A stretch of DNA of 64,000 bases from Rhizobium etli 8C-3 (GTDB lineage Bacteria > Pseudomonadota > Alphaproteobacteria > Rhizobiales > Rhizobiaceae), in assembly GCF_001908375.1 (NCBI RefSeq), contig NZ_CP017241.1, forward strand, positions 1,801,001 through 1,865,000, given 5' to 3'. The translations under genes were made by a program, and so were the position numbers. Below are positions 55,351 to 64,000 of this stretch, in pieces; the stretch's first letter is position 1; every line of letters starts with the position of its first letter. Below the pieces are notes generated by a model, which ran no database searches, was not told the DNA's origin, and worked only from the letters and a program-made list of their open reading frames with translations.

Positions 55351-55352
55351 CC

Positions 55353-56234
55353 TTGTCTCCCGCCGGTGATACCGACAAAGGCCGTCTGGCGATCATTGCG
55401 GGAAACGGTCTTCTGCCGTCTTATGTCGCCGAGGCGGCACGGGCAGCTGGCGAGGATCCATTCGTCATTTCACTGAAGGGCGAGCTCGACCGGTCATGGG
55501 AGGGCTACGACCATGCAGTCATAGGTGTCGGTGATTTGTCGGCGCTGGCAGAAATTTTCAAGCGCAACAACATCACTCGCGTCGTCATGTCCGGCGGCGT
55601 TCGCCGCCGCCCCGAATGGCGCGAAGTGCGACCGACCTGGCGGACGGTCGCAAAGATGCCGGGTGTGGTGCGTACGCTGCTTTCGGGCGGTGACAATACG
55701 GTGTTGCAGATGGTCATCAAGCTCATTGAGGATGACGGACGGCGCGTCGTCGGCGCGCAGGATATTGCCCCCGACCTGCTGGCGGCTGTCGGGCCGATCG
55801 GCGCTATGTCGCCGGGTAATGAGGACAAGATCGATATACTGAAGGGGGCAGCCGCCGCCGAAGCGCTGGGTGCTCTCGATATCGGGCAAGGGGCAGTCTC
55901 CGTCGGCGGGCGCATCGTGGCGCTCGAAGGCGCGGAAGGGACCGACGGCATGCTTGAGCGCGTCGCATCGCTGCGTGCCGCCGGGCGTATATCGCCGCGC
56001 CGCCGTGGCGTGCTGGTCAAGCTCTGCAAGCCGCAGCAGGATGTCCGCGCCGATCTTCCATCGATCGGCCTATCCACGGTGATGAATGCCAAGGCGGCGG
56101 GCTTGGCAGGAATCGCAATCGAGGCGGGACGTGCTCTCGTGCTGGACCGCCAGGCTGTTATGAAGGCAGCCGACGAAGCCGGGCTCTTTGTCTGCGGGCT
56201 CGATCGCGGCCTGCCGTCTTGGGGGCTGCGATGA
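55353..56234 (+). CDS. lpxI: UDP-2,3-diacylglucosamine diphosphatase LpxI
   Basis: 293 residues, TTG start two bases after lpxA. LAIIAGNGLLPSYVAEAARA, VMSGGVRRRPEWREV, VVGAQDIAPDLL and the C-terminal KLCKPQQDVRADLPSIGLST match DUF1009/LpxI, which replaces LpxH in alphaproteobacteria. Overlaps lpxB. Confidence 0.93.
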   Translation: MSPAGDTDKGRLAIIAGNGLLPSYVAEAARAAGEDPFVISLKGELDRSWEGYDHAVIGVGDLSALAEIFKRNNITRVVMSGGVRRRPEWREVRPTWRTVAKMPGVVRTLLSGGDNTVLQMVIKLIEDDGRRVVGAQDIAPDLLAAVGPIGAMSPGNEDKIDILKGAAAAEALGALDIGQGAVSVGGRIVALEGAEGTDGMLERVASLRAAGRISPRRRGVLVKLCKPQQDVRADLPSIGLSTVMNAKAAGLAGIAIEAGRALVLDRQAVMKAADEAGLFVCGLDRGLPSWGLR

Positions 56235-57394
56235 AGATCGCGATCGTGGCAGGCGAGGTTTCCGGAGATCTTCTCGGAGCCGATCTCGTGGATGCACTGA
56301 AACGGAGGCATGCCGGCATTGAACTTGTCGGCGTCGGCGGCGACGCGCTCGAGGCACAGGGGCTGAAATCGCTCTTCGATTTTTCCGAGCTTTCGATCAT
56401 GGGCATCACGCAGGTGCTCAAAAAATTGCCGAAGCTCGTCGCCCGCATCAGGCAGACGACGGCTGCAATCATTGCGGCAAAGCCCGATATTCTGGTCGTC
56501 ATCGACAGCCCGGATTTCACTCATCGCGTTGCCAAACGCGTCCGCCAAGCCCTGCCAGGACTGCCGGTCGTCAATTACGTCTGTCCCAGCGTTTGGGCGT
56601 GGAAGGAATACCGCGCCCAGCAGATGCTCGGCTATGTCGATCATGTCCTGGCCGTTCTGCCGTTCGAGCCCGCGGTGATGGAGCAACTCGGCGGACCGCA
56701 GACGACTTATGTCGGCCACCGGCTGACGGCGGATGCGGATTTGATTGCCGCCAGGCATGGCAGGTCAGAAAAGCTCAAGACCGACGCGGAGGGCAGGAAA
56801 ACGATCATGCTGCTCCCAGGCTCGCGCCCGTCGGAGATCACAAAACTGCTTCCCCATTTTCGCGATGCCGTCAACGAGCTCGTCGCCCGCGGCGGCACAA
56901 TGCGGTTTCTCATGCCGACCGTGAGCCGCAGGGAATCAATGGTTCGCGACTTGGTGAAGGACTGGGAAACGAAACCCGAGATCCTGACGGGCAATGAACA
57001 GAAATGGCGGGCTTTCGCGCAGGCCGATGCGGCAATGGCTGCTTCGGGGACCGTCATTCTCGAGCTTGCGCTTACAGGCGTGCCGACGGTCTCAGTCTAT
57101 AAGACAGACTGGATTATCACGATGATGACGCGGCGCATCAAGACGTGGACCGGCGCAATCCCGAACCTGATCGCCGACTATGCCGTCGTCCCAGAATATA
57201 TCAACGAGGTCGTTCGTGGTGCAAGCCTAGCGCGCTGGATGGAGCGCCTTTCCAGCGACACGCTCCAGCGGCGCGCAATGCTCGAAGGTTTCGAACTTGT
57301 CTGGAACCGCATGCAGACGGAAAAGCCGCCTGGCGAGAAAGCGGCGGATATCATTCTCGACATTCTGGACAAGAAAAAACCCGGCCGTCTCTGA
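56231..57394 (+). CDS. lpxB: lipid-A-disaccharide synthase
   Basis: 387 residues from ATG 56231, overlapping the lpxI stop (ATGA). KIAIVAGEVSGDLLGADLVD, VDHVLAVLPFEPAVME, and SGTVILELALTGVPTVSVYK are GT19 features. Joins lipid X and UDP-diacylglucosamine at the inner membrane. Convergent with gltA. Confidence 0.96.
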   Translation: MKIAIVAGEVSGDLLGADLVDALKRRHAGIELVGVGGDALEAQGLKSLFDFSELSIMGITQVLKKLPKLVARIRQTTAAIIAAKPDILVVIDSPDFTHRVAKRVRQALPGLPVVNYVCPSVWAWKEYRAQQMLGYVDHVLAVLPFEPAVMEQLGGPQTTYVGHRLTADADLIAARHGRSEKLKTDAEGRKTIMLLPGSRPSEITKLLPHFRDAVNELVARGGTMRFLMPTVSRRESMVRDLVKDWETKPEILTGNEQKWRAFAQADAAMAASGTVILELALTGVPTVSVYKTDWIITMMTRRIKTWTGAIPNLIADYAVVPEYINEVVRGASLARWMERLSSDTLQRRAMLEGFELVWNRMQTEKPPGEKAADIILDILDKKKPGRL

Positions 57395-57402
57395 CCGGGT
57401 TT
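57377..57402 (-). terminator. bidirectional terminator between lpxB and gltA
   Basis: AAACCCGG (57377-57384) and CCGGGTTT (57395-57402), loop of ten. Read for gltA (minus) it ends in a T6 run; it overlaps the last codons of lpxB. Confidence 0.8.
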
Positions 57403-57421
57403 CTTTCCGGGCGAGAGCGGC

Positions 57422-58711
57422 TTAGCGCTTTGAAACCGGAACGTAGTCGCGCAGCGGTTCGCCGATATAGAGCTGGCGCGGACGGCCGATGCGCTGCTGC
57501 GGATCCTCGATCATTTCGTTCCACTGGGCGATCCAGCCGACCGTGCGGGCCAGCGCAAAGAGGACCGTGAACATCGTCGTGGGGAAGCCCAGCGCCTTCA
57601 GCGTGATGCCGGAATAGAAGTCGATGTTGGGGTAGAGCTTCTTTTCGATGAAGTATTCGTCGGTCAGAGCAATGCGTTCCAGCTCCATCGCAACTTCGAG
57701 AAGCGGATCGTCCTTGTGGCCGAGTTCGGCGAGAACCTCATGCGTCGTCTTCTGCATGATCTTGGCGCGCGGATCGTAGTTCTTGTATACGCGGTGACCG
57801 AAGCCCATCAGGCGGAACGGGTCATTCTTGTCCTTGGCGCGGGCAATATATTCCGGAATGCGCTCGACCGAGCCGATTTCCGAAAGCATGTTGAGCGCCG
57901 CCTCGTTGGCACCGCCATGAGCCGGGCCCCAGAGGCAGGCAATGCCGGCCGCGATGCAGGCGAACGGGTTAGCGCCCGAAGAGCCGGCGAGACGAACTGT
58001 GGAGGTCGAGGCGTTCTGCTCGTGATCGGCGTGCAGGATGAAGATACGGTCCATGGCCCGCGAGAGGACCGGGTTCACGACATATTCCTCGCACGGAACG
58101 GCGAAGCACATCCGCAGGAAGTTCGAGGCGTAGTCGAGATCGTTCTTCGGATAAACGAAAGGCTGGCCGATATAGTATTTGTAGGCCATGGCCGCGATAG
58201 TCGGCATCTTGGCGATCATGCGCAAGCTTGCAACCATGCGCTGGTGCGGATCGGTGATGTCTGTCGAGTCGTGGTAGAATGCAGACAGAGCGCCGACACA
58301 GCCGCACATGACGGCCATCGGATGGGCGTCGCGACGGAAGCCGGTGAAGAAGCGAGACATCTGCTCGTGCACCATGGTGTGATGCGTGACGCGGTAGTCG
58401 AAATCCTTCTTCTGAGCAGCCGTCGGCAATTCGCCGTAAAGCAACAGATAGCAGACTTCCAGGAAGTCGCCATGTTCGGCAAGCTGCTCGATCGGGTAGC
58501 CGCGATGCAGCAGGATGCCTTCATCGCCGTCGATATAGGTGATCTTCGATTCACAGGAAGCGGTCGAGGTGAAACCAGGATCGTACGTGAAGGAACCGGT
58601 GTTTTTATAGAGTGCACCAATATCGATGACATCCGGACCGATCGTTCCGCTTTTCACGGAAAGATTGGCGGTTCTGTCGCCGATTTTGATTGTTGCGCTT
58701 TGATCCGTCAT
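57422..58711 (-). CDS. gltA: citrate synthase (type II)
   Basis: 429 residues from ATG 58711; ATG 58741 gives a non-conserved extension. Catalytic segments [30 protein letters not shown] and [17 protein letters not shown] are complete. N-terminal beta domain ([20 protein letters not shown]) marks the hexameric, NADH-sensitive type. Entry enzyme of the TCA cycle. Confidence 0.98.
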   Translation of the reverse strand: MTDQSATIKIGDRTANLSVKSGTIGPDVIDIGALYKNTGSFTYDPGFTSTASCESKITYIDGDEGILLHRGYPIEQLAEHGDFLEVCYLLLYGELPTAAQKKDFDYRVTHHTMVHEQMSRFFTGFRRDAHPMAVMCGCVGALSAFYHDSTDITDPHQRMVASLRMIAKMPTIAAMAYKYYIGQPFVYPKNDLDYASNFLRMCFAVPCEEYVVNPVLSRAMDRIFILHADHEQNASTSTVRLAGSSGANPFACIAAGIACLWGPAHGGANEAALNMLSEIGSVERIPEYIARAKDKNDPFRLMGFGHRVYKNYDPRAKIMQKTTHEVLAELGHKDDPLLEVAMELERIALTDEYFIEKKLYPNIDFYSGITLKALGFPTTMFTVLFALARTVGWIAQWNEMIEDPQQRIGRPRQLYIGEPLRDYVPVSKR

Positions 58712-59938
58712 GCTGATCCTCCAAACTGGCGGCGGCGCCATAAAAGCGCCATAGGGTTAAGCGTCCTCTCCGATAGCTATATGATCACGGCGCCAATGCC
58801 AAGTTACCGTGGCGCCATTTTGTGCATTGCAGTATCAACTTTTAGACACTCCTGCGATGTCGGAGGCGCATAGCGGAAGCCAATGATTTAATTCGGCTTT
58901 TTGTAATCCGATTTTTTTGTCTTTTTTCAATCGATTATTGCTGTTGAGACGCTCGCAGGGCTGCATTTAGGTTGTATTCCAGGGTGGCGAGCCCTTGGTG
59001 CATGCCTTGAGTTGAAAACGAGCGAGCTGCAAAATCGGCTTTCGCAAAATATCGCCGGCATGTAGTGCCATCCTGCTCTTTGCGCTTTTGGAATACGGGA
59101 GAAGCCTTCGGAAAACACAGGGCTCTCGCCTGCCAATAGCGCCACCGATCAGCCATTGTGGCGGCATTGCGAGGTCCCTCGAGGGGGCGGTAAATGGCGA
59201 CCAAGGAGGCGCTTACGGCTTCAAGAAGTAGCCGATACATGCAGCCGGCAGGTGTGACCCACGCAGCCTGTCCGCTGCGGCATCGTCGCTCCAATAAGAT
59301 ACGGTCCTTGCTATCGCGATCACAGGTGCGAAACCCTCCCAAGGCAGGGCATGGCAGGCTGGCAATCACGCATGCAGGTATGATCATGCAGGCATGATAA
59401 TGATGAAGGAGGAGCGCGCCTGCGGCGCTGTCTTTTTAGTCGGATAAGCTCAGGGCACGCGCGGAAAAGGCTGAGGCCGAGCGACAATCCGACAAACAAC
59501 CACGTTGAGCTCGGAAATAGCGATCATATGGAGCAAGACCAGGTTGGTGGAGCGCTTCTTTAAGATCGCCGGCGCTGGTCCGGTCACCAGCGCTGCAGCG
59601 AAGGCTTGCATATCCCTGCAGCCAGCACGCAGTGCTTCACGGCCGCGGTCGCTCAGGTCAAAACACTGAGCATGGCCATGGGCACTGACCGAAGATGCAG
59701 CGAAACCTCCGAGCCGCCGCGAACCGATCGCCGCTTCCAGGCCAGAAAAACCGCGCATGGATCCCGCGTGCGCGGAACAGCGCCTGCCGATCCGGCGCAA
59801 TCCTTCTTGCGGGTGAAAAACCTTACGGAAAACCCGTGCCGTCGAACCGCCCTTTGGACAACGCCTTGGCGAAGCGCGATCGCCCTGGACCCGCCACCAC
59901 GAGACGCGGCGACGCCTTTCGCGACTACGCGCTGCCGG
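58712..59938. other. gene-free gap between gltA and lexA
   Basis: 1.2 kb without a recognisable gene on either strand; the open frames are Arg/Ser/Ala-rich and unlike known families. The only structure is a 14-bp tandem repeat (CATGCAGGTATGAT, CATGCAGGCATGAT at 59371-59398) and T-rich tracts near 58900. In other Rhizobiales I recall gltX and comEC in this place; neither is here. Confidence 0.55.
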
Positions 59939-60655
59939 TCAATGGTAGCGGCGGATTAGGCCGACGAGCTTACCCTGAACCTTGACGCGATCGGGTCCGA
60001 AGATGCGCGTCTCGTAGGCCGGATTCGCCGCCTCAAGCGCGATGGATGCACCCTTGCGGCGGAACCGCTTCAACGTCGCTTCCTCGTCATCGACAAGTGC
60101 CACGACAATGTCGCCGGGACTGGCGGTGCTGGTATTGCGGATGATGACCGTGTCGCCATCGAAGATACCAGCATCGATCATCGAATCGCCCTTGACCTCA
60201 AGTGCGTAGTGTTCGCCGGTACCGAGCATATCGGCCGGAACGTTGATGTCGTGGGTGTTGTTCTGGATCGCCGAGATCGGCACGCCTGCGGCAATGCGGC
60301 CCATGACGGGAACCGAAATGGAGCTGTTATGGTCTTCGTTCGCCGGTTTCGGCGCAACGGCCGCAGGTTGCGGCTTGCCGAGGCTGCCCTGGATGACGCT
60401 CGGCGAAAAGCCGCGGCGGGGCTGGATGCTCGGACTATAGGCTTCCGGTAGTTTGATCACTTCCAGGGCGCGGGCGCGGTTCGGTAGGCGACGAATGAAA
60501 CCGCGCTCTTCGAGAGCGGTAATCAGTCGGTGGATGCCGGACTTTGACGCCAGATCCAGCGCATCCTTCATCTCGTCGAAGGATGGCGGAACGCCGGATT
60601 CCTTCATACGCTCATGAATGAAGAGGAGAAGCTCCTGTTGTTTGCGTGTCAGCAT
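59939..60655 (-). CDS. lexA: SOS repressor LexA
   Basis: 238 residues. The winged-helix DNA-binding domain ([40 protein letters not shown]) is followed by a longer linker than in E. coli. The self-cleavage site is A123-G124 in GRIAAGVP, the nucleophile S158 in GDSM and the lysine K196 in EEATLKRF. Its own SOS box lies 50 bp upstream, so it should be autoregulated. Confidence 0.98.
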   Translation of the reverse strand: MLTRKQQELLLFIHERMKESGVPPSFDEMKDALDLASKSGIHRLITALEERGFIRRLPNRARALEVIKLPEAYSPSIQPRRGFSPSVIQGSLGKPQPAAVAPKPANEDHNSSISVPVMGRIAAGVPISAIQNNTHDINVPADMLGTGEHYALEVKGDSMIDAGIFDGDTVIIRNTSTASPGDIVVALVDDEEATLKRFRRKGASIALEAANPAYETRIFGPDRVKVQGKLVGLIRRYH

Positions 60656-60704
60656 CGAAGTTTAACCTCAGATTCGTGAAACAAAGCCAGAACGGACACT
60701 ATAT

Positions 60705-60719
60705 GTTCCATATGTGTTC
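60705..60719. promoter_or_regulatory. SOS box upstream of lexA
   Basis: GTTC-CATATGT-GTTC, a perfect match to the alphaproteobacterial LexA site GTTC-N7-GTTC. It lies 50 bp before the lexA start and 143 bp before the divergent VOC gene. Confidence 0.85.
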
Positions 60720-60861
60720 CGCAAGTGCCTAAATTTTCGTAAAACTTCGTCTCAACTGCGTTCTTTTTCCGAAACTTTTGTTTGCCGGGCAAGCGCTTTC
60801 AGCTTGCATTGACCACAGAGCGGCACACATCTTCATCACAGGGAAACGGAGACCTTATGCC

Positions 60862-61740
60862 ATGCTGCATCCGTTGGATCATGTTGTTCTACCGGTCACC
60901 AACATCGATCTCGCGCGCGAGCGGCTGGGACGATTGGGGTTCACGGTTGCCGCCGAGGGCCGTCATCCTTTCGGCACGGTGAATGCTTGCGTTTACTTCG
61001 CCGACAAGACCTATCTCGAGCCTCTTGGCGTCGCGAATGCGAAAGAATGTGAAGAATCAGTGCGGCACGGAAACGTCTTTGTGGCGCGCGACCAGGCATT
61101 TCGTTTCCGGTGCGGCAATGACGGATTCTCTGCGGCAGCATTCAGCACCGAGGACGCGGACGCCGATCATGCCCATTTCGTGCGTGCGAGAAAGAGCGGC
61201 GGCGCGATGCTGGAGTTTTCGCGCCAGATCAAGATGCCGGACGGCTCGCAATCGACAGGCACTTTCAAGCTTGCCTTTGCCGCCGATCTTCGGGCGCCGG
61301 ATTTCTTCCTCTTTGACTGCCAGCGCATCAATGCCTTTCCGGCCGATCGCAGTGCGCTGGAAAAGCATGCGAATGGTGCAACCGGCATCTCGGAGATCGT
61401 GCTAAGCGCCCCCGAGCCTGAAGCCTACGGCTCGTTCCTTCAGTTGGCCCTGTCTACGACGGAAATCGGGCGGACCCCGTTCGGGGTTGCGATCGCAGCA
61501 GCGAATGCCAGGATCAGTGTGCTGTCGCCGGAAGGGATGGAGGCTTATTTCGATTCGGCGCCGTTAACCGTGGATAAGGGGCTGAGAGGCAGCGCTATCG
61601 TTTTCCGCACCACCGATCTTGCCGTGACAGAAGCGCTTTTGGCTGATAACGGGATGCCCTATACACGCAAGAACAACAGAGTTCTGGTGAAGCCTGCGCC
61701 CGGCCAAGGTGCGATCTTCGCCTTCGAGGAGACCCGATGA
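60862..61740 (+). CDS. VOC-superfamily protein (glyoxalase-like)
   Basis: 292 residues from ATG 60862 ([20 protein letters not shown]). Two tandem VOC-like halves: [20 protein letters not shown] and [20 protein letters not shown]. It resembles the Glyoxalase_3-type proteins PF13468. The metal ligands are incomplete in the second half. The end overlaps kdsA by four bases, so the two are coupled. No function is assigned. Confidence 0.8.
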   Translation: MLHPLDHVVLPVTNIDLARERLGRLGFTVAAEGRHPFGTVNACVYFADKTYLEPLGVANAKECEESVRHGNVFVARDQAFRFRCGNDGFSAAAFSTEDADADHAHFVRARKSGGAMLEFSRQIKMPDGSQSTGTFKLAFAADLRAPDFFLFDCQRINAFPADRSALEKHANGATGISEIVLSAPEPEAYGSFLQLALSTTEIGRTPFGVAIAAANARISVLSPEGMEAYFDSAPLTVDKGLRGSAIVFRTTDLAVTEALLADNGMPYTRKNNRVLVKPAPGQGAIFAFEETR

Positions 61741-62582
61741 GCAATACGAATTCAGAAGTCGCAGTCGGCGAAGGTGCCGGCCGCGTGGTATTTTCCAACA
61801 GTGGCAAGCTGTCGCTGATCGCAGGGGCATGCGAAATGGAGAGCCGCGACCATGCCTTCATGGTCGCAGGCACGCTCAAGGAGCTTTGCGGCAAGCTCGG
61901 CGTCGGGCTCGTCTACAAGACCTCCTTCGACAAGGCGAACCGCTCATCGCTGTCGAGCAAACGCGGCATCGGGCTGGAGAAGGGCTTGGAAGTCTTCGCC
62001 GACCTCAAGAAGGAACTCGGCATTCCGGTTCTGACAGATATCCATTCGCAAGAGCAATGTGCGCTGGTCGCCGAGGTCGTGGACATTCTGCAGATCCCGG
62101 CCTTCCTCTCGCGTCAGACGGACTTGCTTGTGGCGGCTGCGAAGACCGGCCGTATCATCAACGTCAAGAAGGGCCAGTTTCTCGCTCCCTGGGACATGAA
62201 CAATGTTCTTGCCAAGCTGAATCAGAGCGGCAACCCGAACGTTCTGCTTTGTGAGCGTGGCGCATCCTTCGGTTACAACACGTTGGTCTCCGACATGCGC
62301 GCGCTGCCGATCATGGCGGCAATGGGAGCTCCGGTCATTTTCGATGCGACACATTCCGTACAGCAGCCCGGCGGCCAGGGCACGACCTCGGGCGGGCAGC
62401 GGCAGTTCGTCGAGACGCTGGCGCGGGCAGCCGTTGCAGTCGGCGTTGCAGGTGTCTTCATCGAGACCCACGAGGACCCGGACAATGCCCCCTGCGACGG
62501 CCCCAACATGGTGTATTTGAACGACATGCCTCGGCTTCTGGTAAAGCTTCTGGCTCTCGACGCCGTCGCCAAGGCGGCGTGA
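61737..62582 (+). CDS. kdsA: 3-deoxy-8-phosphooctulonate synthase, metal-dependent type
   Basis: Condenses PEP and arabinose-5-phosphate to Kdo-8-phosphate for LPS. 281 residues. Cys32 (IAGACEMES), His206 (FDATHSVQ), Glu243 and Asp254 ([16 protein letters not shown]) lie at exactly the spacing of the metal ligands C11, H185, E222 and D233 of the Aquifex enzyme. E. coli KdsA has Asn instead of the Cys and needs no metal. All other catalytic segments are intact. Confidence 0.96.
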   Translation: MSNTNSEVAVGEGAGRVVFSNSGKLSLIAGACEMESRDHAFMVAGTLKELCGKLGVGLVYKTSFDKANRSSLSSKRGIGLEKGLEVFADLKKELGIPVLTDIHSQEQCALVAEVVDILQIPAFLSRQTDLLVAAAKTGRIINVKKGQFLAPWDMNNVLAKLNQSGNPNVLLCERGASFGYNTLVSDMRALPIMAAMGAPVIFDATHSVQQPGGQGTTSGGQRQFVETLARAAVAVGVAGVFIETHEDPDNAPCDGPNMVYLNDMPRLLVKLLALDAVAKAA

Positions 62583-62604
62583 TACTGGCCGAAGCTGCCC
62601 GCAG

Positions 62605-64000
62605 TCAACGGGCGAGCGCCATCCTTTCGCTTGGGTACGGCCGCGTTGGAGCGGACGCCGTTGCGTCCTCGAGAAGGAAACGGGCCAGCAGGTGATTGAG
62701 GTGTATCGCCTCGTCACCGAGCTCGCGGCAGGCGGCACTTGTCTGTTCAACCATCGCCGCGTTCTGCTGCGTGACGCTGTCCATAGTATTGACGGCGGCG
62801 TTGATTTCCAGGAGAGCGGTCGTTTGTTCGCCAGAGGAACGCACGATCGACTCGATTAGCGCGGTGACCTTCAGAACCTGCCGATCGATATTGCTGAGCG
62901 CTTCACCGGTGCGGCTGACCAAGGCGACGCCGGCCGAAACCTGGCTGGAGGACGTCTCGATCAACTGCTTGATTTCCTTTGCGAGATTGGCGGAGCGGCC
63001 AGCAAGGTCACGCACTTCCTGCGCAACGACCGCAAAACCTTTTCCGGCCTCGCCCGCGCGGGCGGCTTCCACGCCGGCATTGAGCGCGAGCAGGTTGGTC
63101 TGGAAGGCGATTTCGTCGATAACGTTGATGATCTCGCCGATCTGCGCGGACGAGGTCTCGATCTTCTCCATCGCAGCGACCGCCTCGTGCACGACGGTTG
63201 CCGAGTAGCTGGCGCTTTCCTTCGTCGCCGTCATCATCACGTTCGCTTCATTGGCGCGTTCCGACGAGTTCTTGACGGTGACCGTGATCTGGTCGAGCGC
63301 CGAGGCCGCCTGCTCCAGCGAGGCGGCTTGATGCTCGGTTCGCCGGGCCAGATCGTCTGTGCTTTCGCCGGAGGCGGTCCTCACTACATTCGTCACGCTC
63401 GAGATTTCCTTCATCGCTTCGGAAAGCGTGCGAACGCTCGAATTGAACTGCTCGCGCAGCTTTTCGTAGGTTGCGTCGAAAGGCTCGCTAAGCTGGACCG
63501 TGAGATCGCCGCGCGAGAGGCGTTCCAGACCGCGGCTCAGGCTGGCGATGACGCCCTCGCGGACGGCTTCCTCGTCTGCCTTGGCAGCGGCAAGCGCCGC
63601 ATCGCGCTGCAGTTGGGCCTGACGCTCGGCATCCTGGCGAGCACGGATATTGTTCCGCTCTTCGGCGGATTGGCGGAAGACGGTGACGGCGCGTGCCATC
63701 TCCCCGATCTCGTCGGCCCGGCGGCTGAAGGGCACATCCTTCGAGTAGTCGCCGCCCGCAAGGATCGCCATATAGTCGCGCATTGCCGAGAGCGGCACGA
63801 TGGCGCGGCGGCGAAAGACGTAAAGGCCGCCAAGAAGCAGGCAAAGCGAGACTGCGGCAGCTGCGAGCGTGAGTGCCGAAAGGATGCGTGTCTGTTCGGC
63901 GGCGTCCCCTTCAGCGGATGCCAGGAAAGCGTTCGCCATATCGACTAGTTCGTTGACGGCGTTTTCATGGATATGAAAATTCGTCGCAAGCCTTTCGAAG
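62605..64000 (-). CDS. methyl-accepting chemotaxis protein, N-terminus cut by window edge
   Basis: The frame is open to base 64000; an internal ATG at 63939 is not the real start. Visible are the second transmembrane helix ([20 protein letters not shown]), one HAMP domain ([20 protein letters not shown]), a coiled coil, and the signalling hairpin tip ([20 protein letters not shown], then [20 protein letters not shown]). The C-terminus lacks an obvious CheR-binding pentapeptide. The sensory domain lies outside the window. Confidence 0.93.
   Translation of the reverse strand, partial: FERLATNFHIHENAVNELVDMANAFLASAEGDAAEQTRILSALTLAAAAVSLCLLLGGLYVFRRRAIVPLSAMRDYMAILAGGDYSKDVPFSRRADEIGEMARAVTVFRQSAEERNNIRARQDAERQAQLQRDAALAAAKADEEAVREGVIASLSRGLERLSRGDLTVQLSEPFDATYEKLREQFNSSVRTLSEAMKEISSVTNVVRTASGESTDDLARRTEHQAASLEQAASALDQITVTVKNSSERANEANVMMTATKESASYSATVVHEAVAAMEKIETSSAQIGEIINVIDEIAFQTNLLALNAGVEAARAGEAGKGFAVVAQEVRDLAGRSANLAKEIKQLIETSSSQVSAGVALVSRTGEALSNIDRQVLKVTALIESIVRSSGEQTTALLEINAAVNTMDSVTQQNAAMVEQTSAACRELGDEAIHLNHLLARFLLEDATASAPTRPYPSERMALAR

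Overview
The window looks like the chromosome of a Rhizobiaceae bacterium (Rhizobium or a close relative). The diagnostic signs are an aapJQMP general amino-acid ABC operon divergent from metC, small alphaproteobacterial families (DUF982, DUF3126, DUF3597, EipB, NDUFS4- and NDUFS6-like proteins), a two-domain cold-shock protein, and a GTTC-N7-GTTC SOS box in front of lexA.

Layout. 1-11.4 kb is a surface-glycan cluster: rfbB (cut by the window edge), rfbC, a large two-part putative glycosyltransferase, a DegT-type sugar aminotransferase, an oxidoreductase overlapping an ATP-grasp ligase, an FkbM-type methyltransferase, and an operon of glycosyltransferase, methyltransferase and fatty-acid desaturase. 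11.6-13.5 kb holds three tRNA-Glu genes mixed with the remains of at least two elements that integrated into tRNA-Glu: two detached 16-bp copies of the tRNA 3' end, an integrase stub and an orphan zinc-ribbon gene. 13.6-17.7 kb is mostly housekeeping (M15-like lipoprotein, gloA, cold-shock protein, DUF192, complex I accessory subunit) with tRNA-Pro and tRNA-Arg. 17.7-24.2 kb is an accessory stretch of short, mostly unrecognised genes, with a DUF982 protein, a ligD remnant, a membrane-anchored nuclease and a HAD phosphatase. 24.4-31.7 kb carries aapJQMP, metC, an FAD monooxygenase and an NDUFS6-like zinc protein. 31.8-44.1 kb carries a hydrolase, cysE, a phasin, clpS-clpA, a HIT protein, a FemAB/GNAT-like protein, a GDPD, RidA, EipB, a pentapeptide protein and a phosphoesterase.

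44.3-57.4 kb is the classical translation and envelope string rpsB-tsf-pyrH-frr-uppS-cdsA-rseP-bamA-lpxD-fabZ-lpxA-lpxI-lpxB. It runs from ribosome components to undecaprenyl and phospholipid precursors, outer-membrane protein assembly and lipid A. gltA faces it. A 1.2-kb gene-free gap follows, then lexA with its SOS box, a VOC protein, kdsA (the Kdo branch of LPS) and a chemoreceptor cut by the right edge.

Most promising for a second look: the ATP-grasp/oxidoreductase/aminotransferase/desaturase set in the glycan cluster, the nested tRNA-Glu integration scars, two TGC-N3-GCA motifs before the phasin gene, the GAAA-capped hairpin between aapJ and aapQ, and the empty gap next to lexA. No complete unknown defence or mobile system was recognised.
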